Below are positions 1 to 4,808 of a DNA stretch of 7,271 nucleotides, in pieces. Numbering within the stretch: position 1 is the stretch's first letter; each line of letters begins with the position of its first letter. Source of the DNA: Fidelibacterota bacterium (GTDB lineage: Bacteria; Fidelibacterota; UBA2242); contig DPVY01000284.1 in assembly GCA_003527965.1 (NCBI GenBank), positions 1-7,271 on the forward strand, in the 5' to 3' direction. A program made the translations under genes and the position numbers. The notes below the pieces were generated by a model. The model did not search any database, was not told the origin of the DNA, and saw only the letters and a program-made list of their open reading frames with translations.

Positions 1-51
1 ATTAAAAAATGGAAAGATTAGATAAAACAATAGACAATTAAAAGTGCCCAA

Positions 52-93
52 AATGACCAATAACCAATGACCAATGATCAATCAACAATAATC
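52..93. repeat. Degenerate heptamer tandem repeat, six units
   Basis: Six consecutive 7-base units fit the consensus AATGACC. In order they are AATGACC, AATAACC, AATGACC, AATGATC, AATCAAC and AATAATC, matching the consensus at 7, 6, 7, 6, 5 and 5 positions. The repeat decays toward the transporter gene and ends about 20 bases before its ribosome binding site. Short tandem heptamers of this kind are known in intergenic DNA of several bacteria, notably cyanobacteria. The period is clear; the function, if any, is unknown. Confidence 0.75.
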
Positions 94-114
94 AGATGAT
101 AATATAAAAATATT

Positions 115-121
115 AGAAGGG
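115..121 (+). promoter_or_regulatory. Shine-Dalgarno site for the TTG-started transporter
   Basis: AGAAGGG lies five bases before the TTG at 127. It supports TTG as the true start, as does the family pattern: UMF1 proteins have a short basic N-terminus directly before the GWxxYDWANSAF motif. The first in-frame ATG (codon 14) falls inside that motif and would cut it. The site overlaps a 6-bp AT inverted repeat (TAATAT at 100-105, ATATTA at 110-115) that could weakly affect access, which is speculation. Confidence 0.65.
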
Positions 122-126
122 TAAAT

Positions 127-1920
127 TTGAGGTTAATCAAAGATAAGCAAGTCTTTGGCTGGACAATGTACGATTGGGCAAACTCCGCCTTTGCGACGAC
201 TATGATGGCGGGATTTTTCCCGGTATTTTTCAAAAGTTACTGGAGCGCCGGCGCCGACATCAATCAGAGTACTGCTCTATTGGGTGTCGCAAATTCAATT
301 GCATCGCTGTTTGTTGCCTTGATAGCTCCGATTTTAGGAGCAATTGCCGATCAGAGTTCGGGGAAGAAGAAATTTCTGGTCTTTTTTGCCTATCTTGGTG
401 TCTTGATGACGGGCTGCCTCTACATGGTCAAGTTTGGTCAGTGGTTGCTGGCGGTTATCCTGTATGTTCTCGGCACGATTGGTTTTTCCGGGGCAAATAT
501 CTTTTACGACAGCCTGCTGCCCGATGTAGCGAATGAGAAAAATATTGATTATGTATCTGCCAAAGGTTTTGCCCTGGGCTATCTTGGCGGCGGCTTATTG
601 TTTTTAATTAATGTCCTGTGGGTGTTGCAACCGGGGCTATTTGGTTTTCCCGTAGAAGTCAAAAGCATAGTATCGGAACAACTCAGGCGGGATGCCACGG
701 TCATACGGCTCGCTGACGATGCGGATTTTACAATTCCCCACGGGAAATCATCTGCAAAAGCCGTTGTAACGAGCACAATATCCGTTCCGGTTCATTCCAT
801 CAAACTGGTTGAGAACGGTAATTTAAATGATATTTGGATCGAAATTGAATTTCCTCCAGGATTAGACCCTGAATTATTATCACAATCAGTATCCTTCGGT
901 GAATATCAAACCGGTGAAATTGTCGGTATATCGGAAAATATGCAAAAAGTCAGAATCGGAAACCTGACCCGTAAAATCACTGCAGTAGTTGAAGCAAAAT
1001 TTACCCTTAAAAATGAAATTATCTATACCGGATTTGAAAACGGAATGTTGACGGGAGTTGCCGGGCTGGAGAATCATTTCGGAATTGTTGAAATTAATTC
1101 TGACTTTTTAGCTCCGGCTATTGAATACTTATCTATTCGAATCAGTTTTTTATCGGTTGCATTATGGTGGGCGATTTTTACGATTCCGTTAATCCTTTAT
1201 GTCAAAGAACGCCGTAATAAAGAGGTTACTGAAAAAAAAGTCAATTATGTCAAACTTGGTTTTAGTCAACTAAGGCACACATTTCGGAAGATCAAGCATA
1301 TGAAGGTCGTTTTCTTGTTTCTCTTAGCATATTGGCTCTATATCGACGGTGTGGATACCATTATCCGGATGGCTGTCGATTACGGCATGTCCATTGGATT
1401 TCCTTCTAATGCTTTAATTGTAGCATTGCTGATAACGCAATTTGTCGGATTTCCGGCAGCATTGTTTTTTGGGAAACTTGGCGAAAAATGGGATGTAAAA
1501 AAATCCATATTTATCGCCATAGGGGTCTATTTACTCGTCACCGTCTGGGGCGTAATAATGACCAAAACGGCAGAATTCTATCTGCTGGCAATCGTAGTGG
1601 GCTTGGTACAGGGCGGAATTCAGGCGTTGAGCCGCTCCTATTATTCGCGGTTAATCCCCAAAGATCAGGCTGCCGAATTTTACGGGTTTTATAACATGCT
1701 TGGAAAATTTGCGGCAATCTTCGGTCCGGTTATTATGGGTGGTATGGGATTATTGGTTCGGAGAGCAGGTTATTCGGCAAATATTGCTTCCCGGGTGGGC
1801 ATAGCGTCTGTGGCAATTTTATTTATTGCCGGAGGTATTTTACTTTATTTTGTAGATGAGGAAAAAGGTAAAAGGGAAATAGAATATTTGAAGCTAAAGA
1901 ATGAGGATATTACTACTTAA
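127..1920 (+). CDS. UMF1/Atg22-like MFS transporter with large extracytoplasmic insertion
   Basis: This is a 12-helix inner-membrane permease of the major facilitator superfamily, UMF1 (Atg22-like) branch. The substrate is unknown; yeast Atg22 exports amino acids from the vacuole, so amino-acid efflux is possible but unproven. Family marks include GWTMYDWANSAF at residues 11-22, GAIADQSSGKKK at 71-82, YDSLLPDVA at 127-135, GYLGGGLLFLIN at 151-162, LWWAIFTIP at 346-354, and VQGGIQALSRSYYSRLIP at 494-511. By eye the membrane segments lie near 17-37, 50-72, 82-101, 105-125, 146-166, 336-358, 393-411, 426-446, 458-478, 482-502, 519-540 and 555-575. The basic loop at 359-392 is the usual cytoplasmic centre of MFS proteins, so by the positive-inside rule the region after helix 5 faces outward. 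At 597 residues it is longer than typical members (about 420-450). The excess is a hydrophilic, apparently beta-rich insertion at about 175-332. The start is TTG. The gene stands apart from asnA by 470 bases. Confidence 0.85.
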   Translation: MRLIKDKQVFGWTMYDWANSAFATTMMAGFFPVFFKSYWSAGADINQSTALLGVANSIASLFVALIAPILGAIADQSSGKKKFLVFFAYLGVLMTGCLYMVKFGQWLLAVILYVLGTIGFSGANIFYDSLLPDVANEKNIDYVSAKGFALGYLGGGLLFLINVLWVLQPGLFGFPVEVKSIVSEQLRRDATVIRLADDADFTIPHGKSSAKAVVTSTISVPVHSIKLVENGNLNDIWIEIEFPPGLDPELLSQSVSFGEYQTGEIVGISENMQKVRIGNLTRKITAVVEAKFTLKNEIIYTGFENGMLTGVAGLENHFGIVEINSDFLAPAIEYLSIRISFLSVALWWAIFTIPLILYVKERRNKEVTEKKVNYVKLGFSQLRHTFRKIKHMKVVFLFLLAYWLYIDGVDTIIRMAVDYGMSIGFPSNALIVALLITQFVGFPAALFFGKLGEKWDVKKSIFIAIGVYLLVTVWGVIMTKTAEFYLLAIVVGLVQGGIQALSRSYYSRLIPKDQAAEFYGFYNMLGKFAAIFGPVIMGGMGLLVRRAGYSANIASRVGIASVAILFIAGGILLYFVDEEKGKREIEYLKLKNEDITT

Positions 1921-1956
1921 AATATTTGGAATGACAAAAGAGTTTCAAAATCAACC

Positions 1957-1977
1957 CAACCTTCAGAAGGTTGTATC
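1957..1977. repeat. Palindromic repeat, copy 1
   Basis: CAACCTTC (1957-1964) and GAAGGTTG (1966-1973) are perfect inverted arms around a single A, followed by TATC. As RNA it could form about six base pairs with a five-base loop. Bases 1958-1977 recur 54 bases downstream with a single change at the palindrome centre. It lies 37 bases after the transporter stop codon. No T-run follows, so a standard intrinsic terminator is unlikely, although the hairpin could protect the transcript end. Confidence 0.75.
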
Positions 1978-2011
1978 AAACATTCTGATCAGTTTGTAAA
2001 TTTTACTATTA

Positions 2012-2031
2012 AACCTTCTGAAGGTTGTATC
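2012..2031. repeat. Palindromic repeat, copy 2
   Basis: AACCTTCTGAAGGTTGTATC matches 1958-1977 at 19 of 20 positions. The only difference is the central base, T here and A in the first copy, which leaves the inverted arms AACCTTC/GAAGGTT intact. Sequence between the copies is unrelated. This is the pattern expected of a dispersed palindromic repeat family rather than a simple local duplication. Confidence 0.75.
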
Positions 2032-2204
2032 TTCTTATAAGTGGACTGTTTGGAATAGTCTGCAAAAATCGGATTAATTTTCATTTTATTAAATAATCGG
2101 TTCTCTTATTTATGAGTTCACTTAAAAAAAGTCATAAAATCAATTAATTGGATGGCATCCTTCCTGTGCCCCGTAATACCATGTAGAATGTAAGTTTATC
2201 GGAT

Positions 2205-2232
2205 GTCACCTTGAGTTTATCGAAGGGTACTC
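2205..2232. repeat. REP-like motif of the CCTGAG...TCGAAGG type
   Basis: The segment GTCACCTTGAGTTTATCG followed by AAGGGTACTC resembles a dispersed palindromic motif common in many bacterial genomes, whose core reads CCTGAGCTTGTCGAAGG. Here the core is CTTGAGTTTATCGAAGG. The outer arms ACCTT and AAGGGT pair imperfectly, with one bulge. The resemblance is from memory of that motif and was not checked by search. Confidence 0.45.
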
Positions 2233-2249
2233 TAAGTATATTTCGATAA
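2217..2249. repeat. Inverted repeat / hairpin inside the repeat segment
   Basis: TTATCGAA (2217-2224) and TTCGATAA (2242-2249) form a perfect 8-bp stem around a 17-base loop. The loop has a further short TAC/GTA pairing. It overlaps the right half of the REP-like motif and lies near the middle of the segment bounded by the 19-bp inverted repeats. No T-run follows, so it is not called a terminator. Confidence 0.5.
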
Positions 2250-2380
2250 CTTCCCGATAATCGAGATTATTCAGTATGGCAGGAATAAATTTCAGTTTTT
2301 TTAAGTGGACTCATTCAATTAAAATAAATATATTTCAGCTTCGTTTTTTTCTACGTCTACAAAACCAATTAATTTTACTT

Positions 2381-2386
2381 TAGGGC
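2381..2386 (+). promoter_or_regulatory. Weak Shine-Dalgarno site of asnA
   Basis: TAGGGC lies just before the ATG at 2391, with the AGGG core five bases upstream of it. The spacing is normal but the match to the 16S tail is short. It supports this ATG, which also gives an N-terminus that aligns with AsnA proteins. Confidence 0.5.
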
Positions 2387-2390
2387 AAAA

Positions 2391-3452
2391 ATGAAAGAAA
2401 ACCAGTTTACAAACGGGCATTTATATACTCCCAAACAATATCATTCTTTCCTGGATTTACGGGAGACAGAAACAGCAATTAAATTCATTAAAGATTTGTT
2501 TCAGGAAAAATTAGCAAAAGAACTTAATCTGCAACGTGTTTCAGCGCCAATCTCCGTATTGAAAAACACCGGAATTAATGATGATTTATCGGGAACCGAA
2601 CAGCCCGTAAAATTTAACATATCATCTATAAATCAGGAAGCTGAGATAGTTCAATCCCTGGCAAAATGGAAACGACTGGCGTTAAAGGACTACGGATTCA
2701 TCAGCGGTGAAGGCTTATATACCGATATGAACGCATTGCGACCTGACGAAGTGGCGTTAGACAATCTGCACTCCATTTATGTAGACCAATGGGATTGGGA
2801 GCGTATCATCGCCGAAAATGAACGGAATTTAAAAGTATTAAAATATATCGTTAATAAGATTTATACAGTCATTAAAAAAGCAGAACATTCGGTTTGTCAT
2901 AAATATCACAAACTACCCGGACAATTTCTACCGGAATCAATATATTTTATACATAGCGAAGATCTGGAGACGATGTATCCGGATTTATCACCCCGTGAAA
3001 GGGAAAATGTAATTTGCAAAGAAAAAAAAGCGGTTTTTATAATTGGAATCGGTGCCCCTCTGAAAAATGGCAAACCTCATGATGCGCGCGCTTCGGATTA
3101 TGATGACTGGTTGACAGAAACGGAATCAGGGCGGCATGGCTTGAATGGAGATATCCTGGTATGGTACCCGCCATTAAATTGCGCCGTGGAATTATCATCA
3201 ATGGGTATTCGTGTGGATAAATCCGCTCTTGAAAGACAGCTTGCTCACAAAGGTGAAGATTATAAAAAAGATTTACCTTTTCATCAAAGAATTCTGAATA
3301 ATGAATTGCCTTTGTCAATTGGCGGCGGGATAGGTCAATCGCGTCTATGCATGATATTCTTGCGCAAGATGCATATTGGTGAAGTACAAGCGAGTATCTG
3401 GTCAAAGGAAATGATTGAAAATTGTAAAAACAATAACATCTTCCTTTTATAA
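2391..3452 (+). CDS. asnA: Aspartate-ammonia ligase (asparagine synthetase A)
   Basis: This cytoplasmic enzyme makes L-asparagine from L-aspartate, ammonia and ATP, releasing AMP and pyrophosphate; it uses free ammonia, unlike glutamine-dependent AsnB. It has the class II aminoacyl-tRNA synthetase-like fold. AsnA motifs run the full length: LNLQRVSAPI at 46-54, DDLSGTEQPV at 64-73, SLAKWKR at 89-95, GEGLYTDMNALRPDE at 106-120, VDQWDWER at 131-138, YPDLSPRERE at 196-205, HDARASDYDDW at 230-240, GLNGDILVW at 250-258, ELSSMGIRVD at 267-276, and the ATP-binding GGGIGQSRLCM at 311-321 with Arg318. Residues matching the E. coli active site are present, including Asp64, Lys94, Arg117, Gln133, Asp254, Glu267, Ser270 and Arg274. 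It has 353 residues against 330 in E. coli; most of the extra length is a roughly 17-residue N-terminal extension. serA follows after 52 bases with no visible terminator, so the two may share a transcript. Confidence 0.97.
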   Translation: MKENQFTNGHLYTPKQYHSFLDLRETETAIKFIKDLFQEKLAKELNLQRVSAPISVLKNTGINDDLSGTEQPVKFNISSINQEAEIVQSLAKWKRLALKDYGFISGEGLYTDMNALRPDEVALDNLHSIYVDQWDWERIIAENERNLKVLKYIVNKIYTVIKKAEHSVCHKYHKLPGQFLPESIYFIHSEDLETMYPDLSPRERENVICKEKKAVFIIGIGAPLKNGKPHDARASDYDDWLTETESGRHGLNGDILVWYPPLNCAVELSSMGIRVDKSALERQLAHKGEDYKKDLPFHQRILNNELPLSIGGGIGQSRLCMIFLRKMHIGEVQASIWSKEMIENCKNNNIFLL

Positions 3453-3485
3453 GATTTAAAATATCGTGATTATAAAAATAAATAT

Positions 3486-3492
3486 AGGAGAG
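3486..3492 (+). promoter_or_regulatory. Shine-Dalgarno site of serA with unusually long spacer
   Basis: AGGAGAG is a strong match but ends 12 bases before the ATG at 3505, longer than the usual 5-9. An in-frame TAA at 3496-3498 rules out any start further upstream, and the next in-frame ATG (codon 33) would remove conserved N-terminal sequence. The ATG at 3505 is therefore kept despite the spacing. Confidence 0.6.
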
Positions 3493-3504
3493 TATTAATT
3501 TTCA

Positions 3505-4719
3505 ATGCTTAATAATAATCATAAAAACGTTCTTTTATTAGAAAATATTCATCCAAATGCAAGTTCGATTTACCAGAATGAGAGTTTCAAGGTCAAAACG
3601 ATGGATTCCGGTCTCAGTGAAGACGAATTATGCGAACAAATACAAGGCGTATCAATTCTTGGAATTAGATCTAAAACACGGATTACTAAAAAAGTGATCA
3701 AAAGCGCTGATAAATTATTGGCTATTGGAGCATATTGTATCGGTACAAATCAAATTGATCTAAAATGTTGTTCCGATAACGGCATTGTTGTATTTAATGC
3801 ACCCTTTAGCAACACCCGCAGTGTGGTAGAGCTGGCTTTTGGTGAGATAATCATGTTGATTAGAGGTGTTTTTGAAAAAAGTTACCAATTACATAAGGGA
3901 GCCTGGATAAAATCAGCCGATAGAAATTTTGAAGTTCGCGGAAAAAAACTTGGGATTGTCGGATATGGAAATATCGGTTCACAATTATCGGTTTTAGCTG
4001 AGGCTATCGGGATGCAGATCTATTTTTATGATATCGACGATAAACTTGTCCTCGGTAATGCCAGGAAATGTGATACACTGAATGATCTGCTGGCTATTGC
4101 TGATGTTGTCACGATCCATGTCGATGGGCGAAGCGAAAACAAAAACCTGATCGGTCAAAAGGAATTTGATTTGATGAAGGAGGGGACTGTTTTTCTTAAC
4201 CTTAGCCGTGGATTTGTCGTTGATATTGCAGCATTAGTCAAAAACATAAAAAGCGGTAAAATCAGCGGAGCTGCCGTGGATGTTTTTCCGAAGGAGCCGA
4301 AGGGGAATAATGAAAAGTTTTTCTCGGAGTTACAAAATCTTCCCAATGTCATAATCACCCCGCATATTGGTGGCAGTACAGAAGAAGCCCAAAAGAATAT
4401 TGCTGAATTTGTTTCCAATAAGATTGTGGATTTCATGTTTAAAGGCAGAACGACACTAAGTGTAAATTTTCCGAGTCTGCAATTGCCGGAAATTAAAAGC
4501 GCCCATCGTTTAATTCATATCCATCAAAATATTCCCGGAATTCTGGCGAAAATCAACAATATTTTAGCATCGAACTCAATTAATATTGTCGGTCAATATT
4601 TAAAAACGAATGAACATATTGGGTATGTGATTACCGATATATGTCGTGAATATGACAGGGAGATGATTACAGATATACGTGATATACCCGGAACAATTCG
4701 TTTCAGGCTGCTTTATTAA
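3505..4719 (+). CDS. serA: D-3-phosphoglycerate dehydrogenase, E. coli-like, with C-terminal ACT domain
   Basis: This cytoplasmic enzyme oxidises 3-phosphoglycerate to 3-phosphohydroxypyruvate with NAD, the first step of serine synthesis; the E. coli enzyme also reduces 2-oxoglutarate. At 404 residues it is near the E. coli length (410) and aligns end to end with it from memory. The substrate-binding N-terminal part has GIRSKT at 53-58 and AIGAYCIGTNQIDL at 73-86, then FNAPFSNTRSVVELAFGEI at 97-115. The Rossmann domain has GYGNIG at 153-158 and the adenosine-binding Asp176. Catalytic residues are Arg235 in NLSRG, Glu264 in FPKEP and His287 in TPHIGGST. The ACT domain covers about 334-404 and ends in IPGTIRFRLLY. 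His340, Asn342 and Asn360 match the serine-binding residues of E. coli SerA, so feedback inhibition by serine is likely. No serC or serB lies in the window. It is probably co-transcribed with asnA, 52 bases upstream. Confidence 0.95.
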   Translation: MLNNNHKNVLLLENIHPNASSIYQNESFKVKTMDSGLSEDELCEQIQGVSILGIRSKTRITKKVIKSADKLLAIGAYCIGTNQIDLKCCSDNGIVVFNAPFSNTRSVVELAFGEIIMLIRGVFEKSYQLHKGAWIKSADRNFEVRGKKLGIVGYGNIGSQLSVLAEAIGMQIYFYDIDDKLVLGNARKCDTLNDLLAIADVVTIHVDGRSENKNLIGQKEFDLMKEGTVFLNLSRGFVVDIAALVKNIKSGKISGAAVDVFPKEPKGNNEKFFSELQNLPNVIITPHIGGSTEEAQKNIAEFVSNKIVDFMFKGRTTLSVNFPSLQLPEIKSAHRLIHIHQNIPGILAKINNILASNSINIVGQYLKTNEHIGYVITDICREYDREMITDIRDIPGTIRFRLLY

Positions 4720-4793
4720 AGAAACATTTTTCCTTGTTTTTAACAGGACAAGCATTTACAATTCAACTTTGGTATTTAACAACATGTGATTGA

Positions 4794-4799
4794 AGAGGA
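4794..4799 (+). promoter_or_regulatory. Shine-Dalgarno site of leuS
   Basis: AGAGGA lies nine bases before the ATG at 4809, a normal distance. The start is also fixed by the protein: MSYPFKEIEQKWQKYWE is the standard LeuRS N-terminus. Confidence 0.65.
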
Positions 4800-4808
4800 T
4801 TTTTTAAG

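Larger units (their letters stand above)
2112..2314. repeat. Possible MITE-like element with 19-bp terminal inverted repeats
   Basis: The left arm ATGAGTTCACTTAAAAAAA (2112-2130) and the reverse complement of the right arm (2296-2314) match at 18 of 19 positions, the one difference being T versus C. The arms enclose 165 bases with no open reading frame of note, a REP-like motif and a hairpin. A short non-coding segment between long inverted repeats is the form of a miniature inverted-repeat transposable element. No flanking target-site duplication was found and no related transposase is in the window, so mobility is inference. Seven of the 19 positions are an A/T run, which lowers the weight of the match. 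Confidence 0.4.
1921..2390. other. Repeat-rich non-coding gap between transporter and asnA
   Basis: No credible gene is seen here on either strand. The gap holds two palindromic repeats (1957-1977 and 2012-2031), three copies of a TAAGTGRACT motif (2038-2047 forward, 2115-2124 reverse, 2302-2311 forward), a 203-bp segment bounded by 19-bp inverted repeats, a REP-like motif, a perfect 10-bp palindrome CAATTAATTG at 2141-2150 and a small GGATG/CATCC palindrome at 2150-2160. The last 75 bases are AT-rich and probably contain the asnA promoter, but no clear -35/-10 pair or Bacteroidota-type promoter could be fixed. Confidence 0.7.

Noticed and set aside
1..51. Possible tail of an upstream gene, e.g. 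a frame ending in TAG at 19-21 or TAA at 23-25.
   Set aside because: Only six or seven codons are visible in either frame and nothing distinguishes coding from chance, so no partial gene is called.
75..103. GATAAT at 98-103 as a -10 box for the transporter.
   Set aside because: The bases about 17 upstream (TGATCA at 75-80) match TTGACA poorly, and such hexamers are common in AT-rich DNA.
579..1077. Reverse-strand open frames at 579-776 and 886-1077 inside the transporter.
   Set aside because: They have no recognisable motif or ribosome binding site and lie opposite a well-supported gene; they are frame shadows.
2341..2390. Bacteroidota-type promoter (TACTTTAG near 2376) for asnA.
   Set aside because: No TTG/TTTG element is found at the expected distance upstream, so the match is too weak to annotate.
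1921..2390. Riboswitch or T-box leader upstream of asnA.
   Set aside because: No T-box sequence, specifier-like stem or terminator/antiterminator pair was recognised; the structures present look like dispersed repeats.
3037..3405. Reverse-strand frame of 122 codons opposite asnA.
   Set aside because: It lies over the conserved AsnA active-site motifs, whose codons constrain the opposite strand, and resembles no known protein.
4155..4436. Reverse-strand frame of 93 codons opposite serA.
   Set aside because: It is a shadow of the conserved catalytic region of SerA with no independent support.
4731..4748. Hairpin between serA and leuS (TCCT-T-GTT / AACAGGA) as a terminator.
   Set aside because: The stem has seven pairs with a bulge and no T-run after it, so it does not meet the pattern of an intrinsic terminator.
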